Part shown: piece after piece, positions 13,515 to 22,791 of the stretch | Position numbering within the stretch: the stretch's first letter is position 1 | Layout of the letters: every line of letters begins with the position of its first letter | Assembly: GCA_009885695.1 (NCBI GenBank) | Contig: VFKE01000036.1 | Location: 1-44,614, forward strand | Length of the DNA stretch: 44,614 bases | Direction of reading: 5' to 3' | Origin: Verrucomicrobiota bacterium | GTDB taxonomy: Bacteria; Verrucomicrobiota; Verrucomicrobiia; Verrucomicrobiales; Verrucomicrobiaceae | Translations under genes and position numbers: made by a program | Notes under the pieces: generated by a model | Told to the model about the DNA's origin: nothing | Databases searched by the model: none | What the model saw: the letters and a program-made list of their open reading frames with translations, nothing else

Positions 13515-16496
13515 ATGAGCAGCATCTCCTTTTCTCAGGTCCCTCTTCTAGTCGCACTAGGAGCAGTCGCCTTGAGTGCACACGCGGCCACCCCGGAGTG
13601 GATCTGGTCCGAAGCGGTGGCGCAGCCGGAGCAGATTGTGTTTTTTCGAAAAGCCTTCGATGTCAAACAGGCCGACATCGCGCGGATCTATGCCACCTGC
13701 GATGATGAGCTTGTCGTGTCCCTGAACGGCAAACCCGTACTCATTGGCCAGGGCTGGGACAAAATGCAGGTCAAGGAAGTTGATGATCTCCTCGTGAAGG
13801 GGCGCAACGTCCTGGTGGTCAAAGGCACGAATCACACGGGCAGCAAGGCGGGTCTAATCGTGCGGCTCGACATCGAATCCCGCAATCGCAAGACCGAGAT
13901 CGTGAGCGATGCCACTTGGAAAGTGAGTGACAAAGAGGAGCCAGGCCTGATGGATGCGACGACCGACGACTCCAATTGGCAGAATGCAGTCGTCGTCGCG
14001 AAGCTGGGTGAAGGCGCGTGGGCCAAGATTACGGAAAAAACTTTTGCCGCCGCCTCGAAACTTAAGGAGCCAGAGGCAACACCGATCAAGGACATCAAGC
14101 TCAAGGAAGGCTTCAAGGCCGAATTGCTTTACAGCGTGCCGATGAAAAAGCAGGGATCTTGGGTGGCGAGTTGCTTCGATGACAAGGGCCGACTCATCGA
14201 GAGCGACCAATACGGCAAACTCTACCGCGTCACCCCGCCGCCACTCGGTGGCAGCCCATCGGAAACGAAGGTGGAGGAAATCCCAGTGGACTTCGGCGAG
14301 GCCCAGGGGCTGCTCCACGCCTTCGGCGCGCTCTATGCGATCACGAACTCCGACAAGTATCCGCGTGGCCTGTGGCGCATCAGCGACACAAACGGAGATG
14401 ATGTCCTCGACAAGGTCGAGCAGCTCCGCGCCTTCGAGAACAAAGGCGGCGAGCACGGCCCCCACGCGGTCATCCTGGGCCCCGACAAAAAATCGCTCTA
14501 CATCGTCTCGGGCAACCAAACTGCCGTCCCCAAAATGGACAGCACGCGCGTGCCGCCACATTGGGATGAAGACAATCTGTTGCCACCGCTCATCGGTCGC
14601 GGCTTCATGCGTGAGGTCATGGCCCCGGGAGCATGGATCGCGAAGACTGATCCCGAAGGCAAAACCTGGGAACTTGTCGCCACCGGCTGCCGCAACACCT
14701 ACGACGCTGCATTCAATCGCGAGGGCGAACTCTTCACCTACGATGCGGACATGGAGTGGGATTTCAGCGTGCCGTGGTATCGCCCCACGCGAGTTTGCCA
14801 GGTGGTGAGCGGTGCGGAATTTGGCTGGCGCTCGCTCTCAAAGAAGTGGCCCGTGCGCTGGGAGGACAGCGTGCCGCCTGTCGTGGACATCGGCCCAGGC
14901 TCGCCGACCGGCATGTGCTTTGGCTACGGATCGAAGTTCCCCGCTAAATATCAGGAGGCCATGTTCATCTGCGACTGGAGTTACGGCAAAATGTATGCCG
15001 TGCATCTCAAACCGAACGGCGCGATCTGCGGGGCAGACGTCGAAGAGTTCATGAGCGCGCAGCCGCTGCCGCTCACTGACGTGCTCATTTCACCCATGGA
15101 CGGCGCGATGTATGTCACCATCGGCGGACGCCGCGTGCAGAGCGGGCTTTATCGGGTGACCTATAGCGGCAGCGAGGGCACTCAGCCCTCGGCCGTCCAA
15201 GGGCGGGGGCTGAATGCCCTCACTAAGACCCGGCACCAACTCGAAGCATTCCACGGCAAGCAAGACCCGAAAGCTGTGGAGTTCGCCTGGCCTTATCTCG
15301 GCCACGAAGACCGCGCCATCCGCTTTGCGGCGCGCACCGCCATCGAGCATCAACCGCTCCCAAGCTGGCTGGACAAAGCCTTGAACGAGAAAAATCCACG
15401 CGCTGCGCTCACCGCACTGATGGCATTGTGCCGCGCAGGCATGAGCGACAAGACGCTGCTGCCGAAAGTCATTGACGCGCTGGATCGCATCGACTTCAGC
15501 AAACTCCAAGGCCTCGATCGCGAAACATATATTCGCGATTACTACCTCGCACTCTGCCGCTTCGGTGAACCAGACAATGCATTGCGGCAGAAGCTAATCG
15601 CGAAGCTCTCACCGTTGTTCCCCACGGGTGAATCGTGGCTTGACGTGGACTTGTGCGAAGTGCTTGCGTTCCTCGGTGACGCCGCCTTCCTGCCGAAAGC
15701 CATCGCAATCCTGGAGGCCGCACCGACGCAGGAAGAGCAGATCGCCCATGCGAAGTCACTCCGATTCGCCAGGACTGGCTGGACACCTGAACTGCGCGAG
15801 CGCTATTTTAAATGGGTCTGTCTTCGTGCGCCGACTTACACAGGCGGCGCAAACTTCCAGCTCTACTTGAAGGACATCCGCCGCGATGCTGAGGCCGGCC
15901 TGACCGATCCGGAGAAAGTTGCACTCAAACCTATCCTCGATGCGAAGCCGGATGTGAAAGCACCGCAGTTCACCTTCACGCCGCGAAACTTTGTGAGGGA
16001 CTGGAAGATGGCTGATCTCGAAGGCCTGCTCGGTGCAGGCTTGGAAGGCGGGCGAAATTTCGCCAACGCCCGCAACCTTTTCGGTGCCGCCACCTGCTTC
16101 GCGTGCCATCGCTTCGGCAACGAAGGCGGCGCCATCGGTCCTGACCTCACCAGTGTCGCCGGCAAATACAGTCCGCGTGATTTGCTCACTCACATCATCG
16201 ACCCCAACAAGGAAATCAGCGACCAATACGGGCAGCTTGAGGTCACGCTCAACGATGGCAGCAAGGTATTTGGCCGAATTATGAACCTCAAGGGCGACAG
16301 CGTCATCCTGAACATCAACATGATGGACCCCAACGCGCAGCAGACCATTGACCGGAAGATCATCAAGAGCATGGGGCAGAGCAAGGTCAGCATGATGCCC
16401 CCAGGCCTCCTGAACACTCTGAAGGATAACGACATCCTCGACCTCTTGGCCTATCTCCTGAGCAAGGGAAACAAGGAGGACCCCATGTTTAAGTAA
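13515..16496 (+). CDS. secreted PVC-type beta-propeller / HEAT / c-type cytochrome protein
   Basis: A signal peptide (PLLVALGAVALSAHA) opens a 993-residue exported protein. Domains in order: a beta-sandwich (WIWSEAVAQPEQIVFFRKAF through ~residue 170); a PVC-type propeller that starts IKLKEGFKAELLYSVP and includes FTYDADMEWDFSVPWYRPTR and GSPTGMCFGYGSKFP; a helical HEAT-like region; and a C-terminal haem domain with CFACH at residues 861-865, then GPDLTSVAGKYSPRDLLTHI and a beta-rich tail. This matches the large membrane-bound dehydrogenase/haem-binding proteins of Planctomycetes and Verrucomicrobia, thought to oxidise sugars or related compounds. Substrate is unknown. ATG 13515 is chosen because the signal peptide starts there; a GTG 51 bases upstream is not needed. 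Confidence 0.9.
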   Translation: MSSISFSQVPLLVALGAVALSAHAATPEWIWSEAVAQPEQIVFFRKAFDVKQADIARIYATCDDELVVSLNGKPVLIGQGWDKMQVKEVDDLLVKGRNVLVVKGTNHTGSKAGLIVRLDIESRNRKTEIVSDATWKVSDKEEPGLMDATTDDSNWQNAVVVAKLGEGAWAKITEKTFAAASKLKEPEATPIKDIKLKEGFKAELLYSVPMKKQGSWVASCFDDKGRLIESDQYGKLYRVTPPPLGGSPSETKVEEIPVDFGEAQGLLHAFGALYAITNSDKYPRGLWRISDTNGDDVLDKVEQLRAFENKGGEHGPHAVILGPDKKSLYIVSGNQTAVPKMDSTRVPPHWDEDNLLPPLIGRGFMREVMAPGAWIAKTDPEGKTWELVATGCRNTYDAAFNREGELFTYDADMEWDFSVPWYRPTRVCQVVSGAEFGWRSLSKKWPVRWEDSVPPVVDIGPGSPTGMCFGYGSKFPAKYQEAMFICDWSYGKMYAVHLKPNGAICGADVEEFMSAQPLPLTDVLISPMDGAMYVTIGGRRVQSGLYRVTYSGSEGTQPSAVQGRGLNALTKTRHQLEAFHGKQDPKAVEFAWPYLGHEDRAIRFAARTAIEHQPLPSWLDKALNEKNPRAALTALMALCRAGMSDKTLLPKVIDALDRIDFSKLQGLDRETYIRDYYLALCRFGEPDNALRQKLIAKLSPLFPTGESWLDVDLCEVLAFLGDAAFLPKAIAILEAAPTQEEQIAHAKSLRFARTGWTPELRERYFKWVCLRAPTYTGGANFQLYLKDIRRDAEAGLTDPEKVALKPILDAKPDVKAPQFTFTPRNFVRDWKMADLEGLLGAGLEGGRNFANARNLFGAATCFACHRFGNEGGAIGPDLTSVAGKYSPRDLLTHIIDPNKEISDQYGQLEVTLNDGSKVFGRIMNLKGDSVILNINMMDPNAQQTIDRKIIKSMGQSKVSMMPPGLLNTLKDNDILDLLAYLLSKGNKEDPMFK

Positions 16497-16502
16497 CGCG
16501 CC

Positions 16503-16829
16503 TTATGGGGCTAGCCCAAGTTCCGCAGTTCCGCCCTCTGTTTTTGCTGCCGTCGTAGGAGCGGGTGTTCGCGGCCCCTGGTTTTTCTGCACTACATTCT
16601 TCACGCCGGGCAGGTCGTCGATGGGGCGTAGCTTGAGGTCGCTTTTGGCGGTGCGGAACGCTGCCTCGTCCTGCGTAAGCTGGATATACCAACGCCATAG
16701 TTTGGCGGGGTCGGTTTCGGTGCGCGGTGTGCTCTCCACCGGATAAAATGCCTTGTAGTCCGGCACCGACAAAGGCCACCGCAGGTGTCGCAAGAAGAAG
16801 CCCGTTCTGTCAAAAGGAGTCTCCGTCAA
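16503..16829 (-). pseudogene. C-terminal remnant of an IS1634-like transposase
   Basis: A 108-codon frame starting at TTG (overlapping the recombinase stop as TTGA) contains DPAKLWRWYIQLTQDEAAFR and TAKSDLKLRPI. This is the C-terminal block of IS1634/IS4-related DDE transposases with the third catalytic residue (Glu of EAAFR). It then jumps to DDLPGVKNVVQKNQG, so the segment after LRPI is probably deleted. The fragment ends at a terminal repeat TAGCCCAAGTTCCGCAG (16512-16528), identical to the left end of the defective IS at 25249. It is a remnant with no N-terminal half. Confidence 0.7.
16512..16528 (-). repeat. solitary IS terminal inverted repeat
   Basis: The 17 bases TAGCCCAAGTTCCGCAG are identical to the left terminal repeat of the IS at 25249-25265 and match its right repeat at 16 of 17 positions in inverse orientation. 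It marks the surviving end of the transposase remnant. Confidence 0.7.
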
Positions 16830-17719
16830 GCCCGCGGATGAAACTTGCGATGCGCCTCCTTCAGGCCCTTCTGATCCACGTGAGTGTATATCTGGGTGGT
16901 CGCGATATCCGCATGACCCAGCATTTCCTGAATCACACGCAGGTCCGCGCCATTCGCCAGCAGGTGCGTGGCGAAACTGTGCCGCAGCAGATGCGGATGC
17001 ACCCGCTGCGGATCAAGCCCGGCGAGCTTCGTGCGTTCCTTCACGATCTGCCAGACCCGCGCGGTGGTGAGCGGGCCCCCGTTGCGATTGAGAAAAATGT
17101 GGCTCTGGGTTTTCTTCTTCACAAGTTTTGGGCGTGCGGAACTGAGGTAGGCCTCGATCGCATCGCGCGCCGCGCCGCCGACTGGCACCAGCCGGGTCTT
17201 CCGTCCTTTGCCGGTGACGCGAATCCAGCCCTCCTCAAGGCTGAGGTTCTCCAGTCGGGTGGTCGTGGCTTCACTGACGCGCAGTCCGCTGGCGTAAAAA
17301 AGTTCCAGCAGCGCCCTGTCGCGCACATCGAGCGGACCGGTGCCGCTGACACCATCGAGCAGTTTACGGATCTCCGCTTCGTTCAGCGTATCCGGCAGCC
17401 ACTGCTCCGCCCGCGGCGGCAACACGGCGTCCGCCGGATCGCCGCTGCAGAATCCGCGAGCCGACAGCCAGCGGAAGAATATCTTCAGCGCAATCACCTC
17501 GATGCGAAGTGACGATGCGGCGATGCCATCGCCCTTGCGGTGCGCCAGATAGTCGGAGATGTCCCGCGTGACCACATCGGCCACGCTCAATTTTTCGCGC
17601 ATGAGCTGGCACCAGGCGGCAAACGTCTCCAGCACCCGACGCACTAGGATTTGATAGTTATCCGACAGCCCGCGCTCAGTCGCGAGATGAAGAAGAAAGG
17701 CGTCGATATCAGGTGCCAC
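16826..17719 (-). CDS. Xer-type tyrosine recombinase
   Basis: This site-specific recombinase of 297 residues starts at GTG 17719 and resolves chromosome dimers at dif with a partner. It has an N-terminal SAM-like domain (FLLHLATERGLSDNYQILVRR), the conserved ASGLRVSE arginine, TGKGRKTRLVPV lysine loop, HLLRHSFATHLL box, LGHADIATTQIYTHV, and nucleophile Tyr278. Length and the HKxFHPRA ending resemble XerD more than XerC, but the two cannot be told apart with certainty here. A transposase remnant is attached to its 3' end. No dif-like site was recognised. Confidence 0.92.
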   Translation of the reverse strand: MAPDIDAFLLHLATERGLSDNYQILVRRVLETFAAWCQLMREKLSVADVVTRDISDYLAHRKGDGIAASSLRIEVIALKIFFRWLSARGFCSGDPADAVLPPRAEQWLPDTLNEAEIRKLLDGVSGTGPLDVRDRALLELFYASGLRVSEATTTRLENLSLEEGWIRVTGKGRKTRLVPVGGAARDAIEAYLSSARPKLVKKKTQSHIFLNRNGGPLTTARVWQIVKERTKLAGLDPQRVHPHLLRHSFATHLLANGADLRVIQEMLGHADIATTQIYTHVDQKGLKEAHRKFHPRA

Positions 17720-17830
17720 AATATTTCAATGTAGCAGCCGATGCGAAAAGGCTCAAACATCATCGACAGCTACCCACGTAAATAATGCGGTTGAGATTGA
17801 GCCTCGTCACCCCGGCTGCTACTGATAGGC

Positions 17831-18538
17831 ATGTCATCTCCTGTCTTCGTAGCCAGCGGCCTGCGCAAAGTTTATCACACCGGCGAGGTGGACGTGGTGG
17901 CACTCAGCGGCGTAGATGTTGAATTTCACGCGGGCGAGCTGGTCGTGCTCCTCGGCCCGTCCGGCAGCGGGAAGTCCACTCTGCTGAACATCATGGGCGG
18001 CCTCGACGTGCCGACCTCGGGAACGCTGCACTACAAAGGCTGGCCTCTGACTCACGCGGACGAGAAAACCCTCACGAACTTCCGCCGCTCTTGCGTGGGC
18101 TTTGTCTTTCAGTTTTACAATCTCATCCCCAGCCTCACCGCGCGCGAAAACGTCGCGCTCATCACCGACATCTCGCGCGATCCCATGAAACCCGAGGAGG
18201 CGCTGGATCTGGTCGGGCTGGGTCCGCGCATGGATCACTTCCCCTCCCAACTCTCCGGCGGCGAACAACAGCGCGTGGCCATCGCCCGCGCCATCGCCAA
18301 ACGGCCCGAGGTTCTTTTATGCGACGAACCCACTGGCGCGCTCGATGTCACCACGGGGATCACAGTTCTGGAAGCCATCGAGCAAATCAATCGTGAGCTG
18401 GGCACGCTGGCGGTCATCATCACCCACAATGCCGCCATGGCGGAGATGGCCGACCGCGTGTTGCACTTGTCTGATGGTCACATCGTGAAGACGCGGACGA
18501 ACGAGACACGAATGCCGGCGCGGAATTTGCAGTGGTAA
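17831..18538 (+). CDS. ABC transporter ATP-binding protein (MacB/LolD-like)
   Basis: This 235-residue cytoplasmic ATPase drives an FtsX-type permease. The Walker [10 protein letters not shown] (residues 42-50), the Q-loop [18 protein letters not shown], the signature LSGGEQQR and Walker [13 protein letters not shown], followed by a His switch (IITHN), are all intact. It is the first gene of an operon whose permease (19061) and adaptor (21472) follow after an inserted four-helix-bundle gene. The set resembles MacAB/DevBCA export systems for lipoproteins, peptides or glycolipids. Substrate is unknown. Confidence 0.92.
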   Translation: MSSPVFVASGLRKVYHTGEVDVVALSGVDVEFHAGELVVLLGPSGSGKSTLLNIMGGLDVPTSGTLHYKGWPLTHADEKTLTNFRRSCVGFVFQFYNLIPSLTARENVALITDISRDPMKPEEALDLVGLGPRMDHFPSQLSGGEQQRVAIARAIAKRPEVLLCDEPTGALDVTTGITVLEAIEQINRELGTLAVIITHNAAMAEMADRVLHLSDGHIVKTRTNETRMPARNLQW

Positions 18539-18553
18539 TACAAATGGTTTTTT

Positions 18554-18578
18554 GGTTCTTCGTTCCTTGTTCTTGGTT
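18554..18578. repeat. left inverted repeat flanking the four-helix-bundle gene
   Basis: The 25 bases beginning GGTTCTTCGTTCCTTGTT pair with 19024-19048 in inverse orientation at 22 of 25 positions. They sit 15 bases after the ATPase stop. Confidence 0.65.
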
Positions 18579-18614
18579 TCTTCGATCAGACAACTCAAAT
18601 TCCACCTGAAAAAT

Positions 18615-19061
18615 ATGACCATCAGACGCTTCGAAGACCTTGAATGCTGGCAACTGGCCCGTGATTTGACCCGGAAAATTTACACGATCAGCGGCAAGGG
18701 ATTGCTCGCAAAGGACTTTGAGCTTCGCGGGCAGATTCGTGATGCTGCGGGATCATCCATGCACAATTGCGCGGAAGGATTCGATGCCGGAACCAACCCC
18801 GAGTTTGCCCGATTTCTGCGCATTGCCCAGCGATCAAGCACCGAGTTGAAAAGCCAGCTCTATGCCGCGCTCGATCAGCAATACGTCACACAAACTGAAT
18901 TCGACGATCTCTATTCTCATGCTGGCCGGGTTCACAAGGCCATCGGAGGTTTGATCCGATATCTCATCAGTTCCCCAAAACCCTCATCAGCCAATCGTCC
19001 ACCCTCCCCCCACAAGGGCGAACAACCAAGAACCAAGAACGAGGAACCAGATAACCTCTGA
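18615..19061 (+). CDS. four-helix-bundle protein (S23/IVP family)
   Basis: This small 148-residue protein of the family first seen in 23S rRNA intervening sequences starts at ATG 18615. It opens TIRRFEDLECWQLARDL, the family's hallmark (a conserved F..L..W..A motif). It continues with helices through IRDAAGSSMHNCAEGFD, EFARFLRIAQRSSTELKSQL and VHKAIGGLIRYL. The biochemical role of the family is not established. The gene sits between the ATPase and permease of an ABC operon and is bracketed by 25-base inverted repeats. The stop overlaps the permease start by one base (TGATG), so it is translated in step with the operon. Confidence 0.85.
   Translation: MTIRRFEDLECWQLARDLTRKIYTISGKGLLAKDFELRGQIRDAAGSSMHNCAEGFDAGTNPEFARFLRIAQRSSTELKSQLYAALDQQYVTQTEFDDLYSHAGRVHKAIGGLIRYLISSPKPSSANRPPSPHKGEQPRTKNEEPDNL
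19024..19048. repeat. right inverted repeat flanking the four-helix-bundle gene
   Basis: The 25 bases beginning AACCAAGAACCAAGAACG are the inverse partner of 18554-18578 and lie inside the last codons of the four-helix-bundle gene. The C-terminal tail of that protein is therefore partly encoded by the repeat. Confidence 0.65.
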
Positions 19062-21427
19062 TGCTCTCCGCCCTCGACCGCAAACTCCTCCGCGACATCG
19101 GCCGCATGAAAGGGCAGACGATCGCGGTCAGCCTGGTCATGGCTTGCGGACTCATGATGATGACCACCACCCGCTCGCTCATCCGCACGCTCGAAGGCAC
19201 GCGCGAGTCCTATTATCAGACGCATCGCATGGCCGATGTGTTCGGCTACGTTAAACGCGCGCCGCTCGCGGCAGCGGACCGTCTGGCGGAGATTCCGGGA
19301 GTGGCCGCAGTCGAGCCGCGGGTGGTGGTCGATGTCACGCTCGACCTTCCGGGCATGGAAGAACCGGCCACGGGGCACATTGTTTCCCTGCCCGAGGAAA
19401 GACCACAGACGCTGCATCTGATTTTCCTTCGCAGCGGCCGGATGCCGCAGATCGGCGAGCGGCGCGAGGTCGTCATCAGCGAATCCTTCGCCGAAGCCAA
19501 TCATCTCCGGCCCGGCGACACACTCATCGCGGTGATCAACGGCCACCGTGACACCTTGCGTATCGTGGGCATCGGGCTGTCACCGGAGTTCGTCTTCGAA
19601 GCTCGCGCTGGAGAGACGCTGCCGGACAACAAACGCTTCGGCGTGATCTGGATGAACTACCACGCCGTGGCCATCGCCTACAATCTCGACGGCGCCTTCA
19701 ATGATTTCTGCCTCGACCTCGCGCCGGGCGCGGATGCGGCGACCGTGATCGAGGAAGCCGACCGATTGCTCGCGCGCTATGGCGCGGCCGGCGCCTACAC
19801 CCGCAAAGACCACCCGTCCGCCGCGCGGCTCAACGATGAACTGCGCGTGCTTTACGCACTGTCCGTCGCCTACCCGGTCATCTTCCTCAGTGTCGCCGCC
19901 TTCATGGTCAACGCCGTCCTCGCGCGGCTCGTCCGTTTGCAGCGCGAGCAGATCGCCCAGCTCAAGGCGCTCGGATATTCATCGCGCGACGTGGGCTGGC
20001 ATTACCTGAAGTTTGCCCTCGTGATCGTGGTCATCGGGACCATCGTCGGCAGCATCGCAGGGCGCTTTATGGGCGAATGGTTCGTGAATCTTTACACGAT
20101 CTTCTTCCGTTTCCCGAACCTCGATTTTCGGATGGACTGGAGCGCGCTGGGCCTGGCGCTCCTGGTCAGCGCCGCCGCCGCCACCGTGGGCGTCGTGGGC
20201 GTGGTGCGACAGGCGGTGAAACTTCCGCCCGCTGAGGCCATGCGTCCTGAACCACCGGCAGATTTCAAACCTTCCTGGCTGGAGCGCGCGGGATTGACCC
20301 GCTGGTTCAGCCCGCAGTTCCGCATGGCACTGCGCAACATCGAGCGCCGTCCCTGGCAGGCAGTGTTCACCATTGCGGGACTGGCGCTGGCCACCGGTCT
20401 TATGGTGCTGCCGGGGGCGATGAGCAACAGCATTGACTACCTGCTGACCCACCAGTGGAACCTGGCCCAGCGGCAGGATGTGGTGGTGTTTCTCACTGAA
20501 CCCGGCTCAGGCAAGGCGTTCCACGATCTGGAACATCTCCCCGGCGTCGTCACCGCCGAACCCGTGCGCAGTGTGCAAGCCCGCATTCGCTTCGGTTCGC
20601 AGACACGCAAGATTCCGATTACCGGCACGCCACGCGGCGGCGAATTAAACCGTCTGCTCGATTTGAAAGGAAATCCCATCGTGCCGCCCGACGAGGGCAT
20701 CGTCATGTCCGCGAAGCTTGCCGAGGTGCTCGGCGCGAAACTTGGTGATGAAGTGCAAATTGAAGTTCTCGAGGGCCAGCGAGCGAAACGCACCGCGCCC
20801 ATCAGCGGCCTCATCGAGGATTTCGCCGGCATCGCCGCTTACATGGACCTGCGGGCGATCCGACGACTCCTCCGGGAAGACTCCACGATCAACGGCGCCT
20901 ATCTCACCGTGGACAATGCACAGTGGTCCAATTTCATGCGCAAGATTAAGGACACACCACGCGCGTCCATCGTCCTCATCAAGAAAGAGCAACTCGCCGC
21001 CTTCCGCAAAACCACGGGCCAGATGGTAAACACGCTCCGCGCGTTCTACTTTGTGCTGGCCGTGATCGTGGCTTTCGGTGTAGTTTACAACAGCGCCCGC
21101 ATCGCCCTCTCCGAACGCAATCGCGACCTGGCTACGCTGCGCGTCGTCGGCTTTAGCCAGCGCGAAGTCGCCGCTGTGCTTCTCGGAGAATTGACGGTTC
21201 TGGTGCTCGCGGCCCTGCCCTTCGGGCTGCTCTTCGGTCGCGGCCTGGTAGGCTACATTCTCTCCGCGGTCAGCACCGAAGCCGTCCGGATGCCGGTGCG
21301 GATCGAATTGGTCACCTACTCCGTCGCATTGACCGTCGTGCTCAGCGCCGCCGTCGCCTCGTTTGCCGTGGTCAGCCGGATGTTGCGCAAGCTGGATCTG
21401 GTGGGTGTGCTCAAGGCAAGGGATTGA
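19061..21427 (+). CDS. FtsX-family ABC transporter permease
   Basis: The 788-residue inner-membrane protein has an N-terminal membrane helix (IAVSLVMACGLMMMTTTRSL), a periplasmic MacB-like domain, and three helices of a first FtsX domain (from VAYPVIFLSVAAFMVNAVL to VGVVGVVRQAV). A second such set follows (LRNIERRPWQAVFTIAGLAL onward). The cytoplasmic coupling loop LKALGYSSRDVGWHYLK and the repeat LATLRVVGFSQREVAAVLLGE are typical. It works with the ATPase at 17831 and adaptor at 21472, and its start overlaps the preceding stop by one base. The cargo is unknown. Confidence 0.9.
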   Translation: MLSALDRKLLRDIGRMKGQTIAVSLVMACGLMMMTTTRSLIRTLEGTRESYYQTHRMADVFGYVKRAPLAAADRLAEIPGVAAVEPRVVVDVTLDLPGMEEPATGHIVSLPEERPQTLHLIFLRSGRMPQIGERREVVISESFAEANHLRPGDTLIAVINGHRDTLRIVGIGLSPEFVFEARAGETLPDNKRFGVIWMNYHAVAIAYNLDGAFNDFCLDLAPGADAATVIEEADRLLARYGAAGAYTRKDHPSAARLNDELRVLYALSVAYPVIFLSVAAFMVNAVLARLVRLQREQIAQLKALGYSSRDVGWHYLKFALVIVVIGTIVGSIAGRFMGEWFVNLYTIFFRFPNLDFRMDWSALGLALLVSAAAATVGVVGVVRQAVKLPPAEAMRPEPPADFKPSWLERAGLTRWFSPQFRMALRNIERRPWQAVFTIAGLALATGLMVLPGAMSNSIDYLLTHQWNLAQRQDVVVFLTEPGSGKAFHDLEHLPGVVTAEPVRSVQARIRFGSQTRKIPITGTPRGGELNRLLDLKGNPIVPPDEGIVMSAKLAEVLGAKLGDEVQIEVLEGQRAKRTAPISGLIEDFAGIAAYMDLRAIRRLLREDSTINGAYLTVDNAQWSNFMRKIKDTPRASIVLIKKEQLAAFRKTTGQMVNTLRAFYFVLAVIVAFGVVYNSARIALSERNRDLATLRVVGFSQREVAAVLLGELTVLVLAALPFGLLFGRGLVGYILSAVSTEAVRMPVRIELVTYSVALTVVLSAAVASFAVVSRMLRKLDLVGVLKARD

Positions 21428-21471
21428 ATTGGTTCAGCAGCCATCGGGATTTATGCTTATCTTTGCCTCTC

Positions 21472-22728
21472 ATGTCAGAGCCTGCGCGTGAAACATCCAA
21501 TCCACCCTGGGAGGGCCGGCGCAATCGCAGCGCGCTGGGACTGCTGCGGCGCGTGTTCACTTGGGCACTGGGGCTCGCGCTGCTCGGATTTATTGGTTAC
21601 GGGCTGAGACCCCGGCCGATCGAGGCGGAGATTGGCACGGTCGCGCGCGGTCCGCTCACCGTGCATGTCGTGGAGGAAGGCAAGACCCGCATCCGCAACC
21701 GCTACGTTGTCTCCGCACCCGTCGCCGGTCAGATGCGACGCGTGCCCCTGAAGAACGGCGATATCGTGAAAGCGGGTGAAACGATCATCGCGCGGATCGA
21801 GCCCGCGATTTCTCCGTTGCTCGATCCCCGCGCCAAAGCCGAGGCCGAAGCCCGGCTCCAGGCCATGGATGCCGGCAAACTCAAGGCGGCTCAAGCACTC
21901 GACCTGGCTCACACTTCGGAGAAGTTCGCGCTGCAGAACTGGGAGCGCGCAAAAAAACTCGTACAGACCAAAAGCATCTCCGACACCGACCGCGACAATA
22001 CCGAACGCGATTACGAAATGCGCGCCCGGGAAACCCGCGCCGCAGAGTTCGCGCTGAAGATTGCCGAATTCGAACTCGCGCAGGCCAGGGCCGCACTGAT
22101 GCAGATTGAAACACCCGGGAACAGCACCACGGTCGAAGTGCGCTCGCCCGTGAGCGGATCTGTGCTGCGGGTCATGCAGGAGAGCGCGACCATCGTCACA
22201 CCGGGCGTGCAAATTCTGGAGGTTGGAGACAAGTCGGACATCGAGATCGAAGCTGAAATACTTTCGCGTGATGCAGTCGCCATCAAACCCGGAGCGACCG
22301 TTAGCATTGAACAGTGGGGCGGCGAGAAGCCGCTCAATGGCCGGGTGCGTCTACTGGAGCCGGCGGCCTTCACTAAAATCAGCGCGCTCGGCGTCGAGGA
22401 GCAACGAGTTATTGTCCTGAGCGATCTGTTGAATCCGCCAGTGGAAGCTCAGAAGCTCGGCGACCGCTACCGGGTTGAAGTGCGTGTCGCCGTGTGGCAT
22501 GGCGATGACGTGCTGCTGGTGCCGGCGGGTGCGTTGTTTCGAGAAGGCAGCGAGTGGAAGACGTTTGTGTTTGAAGGACACGCGGCCCGCAAGCGAACGC
22601 TACAGGCGGGTCATTCGGACGGTCGCATGACCGAGGTGCTCGGCGGCATTGATGCCGGGATGAAAGTACTCCTGCATCCGCCGGACACGGTGAAAGACGG
22701 ATCAGCGGTGAAGAAGCGAGCGCAATGA
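21472..22728 (+). CDS. periplasmic adaptor (membrane fusion protein) of an ABC exporter
   Basis: This HlyD/MacA-like protein of 418 residues has one N-terminal membrane helix (VFTWALGLALLGFIGYGL). A lipoyl-like half follows (VEEGKTRIRNRYVVSAPVAG and GDIVKAGETIIARIEP), then an alpha-helical hairpin (residues ~115-215, rich in Ala, Glu and Arg), the second lipoyl half (RSPVSGSVLRVMQESATIVT) and a beta-barrel. The adaptor links the inner-membrane permease to an outer-membrane conduit. The start ATG 21472 is preferred over a TTG at 21424 that overlaps the permease stop. No outer-membrane channel gene follows here. Confidence 0.88.
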   Translation: MSEPARETSNPPWEGRRNRSALGLLRRVFTWALGLALLGFIGYGLRPRPIEAEIGTVARGPLTVHVVEEGKTRIRNRYVVSAPVAGQMRRVPLKNGDIVKAGETIIARIEPAISPLLDPRAKAEAEARLQAMDAGKLKAAQALDLAHTSEKFALQNWERAKKLVQTKSISDTDRDNTERDYEMRARETRAAEFALKIAEFELAQARAALMQIETPGNSTTVEVRSPVSGSVLRVMQESATIVTPGVQILEVGDKSDIEIEAEILSRDAVAIKPGATVSIEQWGGEKPLNGRVRLLEPAAFTKISALGVEEQRVIVLSDLLNPPVEAQKLGDRYRVEVRVAVWHGDDVLLVPAGALFREGSEWKTFVFEGHAARKRTLQAGHSDGRMTEVLGGIDAGMKVLLHPPDTVKDGSAVKKRAQ

Positions 22729-22791
22729 GCGACTTTTAAAACTTCAGGCTTTACGGGGACCCGGTTCTGGCGAACTAAGTCCGCCCCCGCC

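Noticed and set aside
16503-16829. a real gene coupled to the recombinase through TTGA
   Set aside because: The content is a transposase C-terminus ending in an IS terminal repeat, so the overlap is coincidental.
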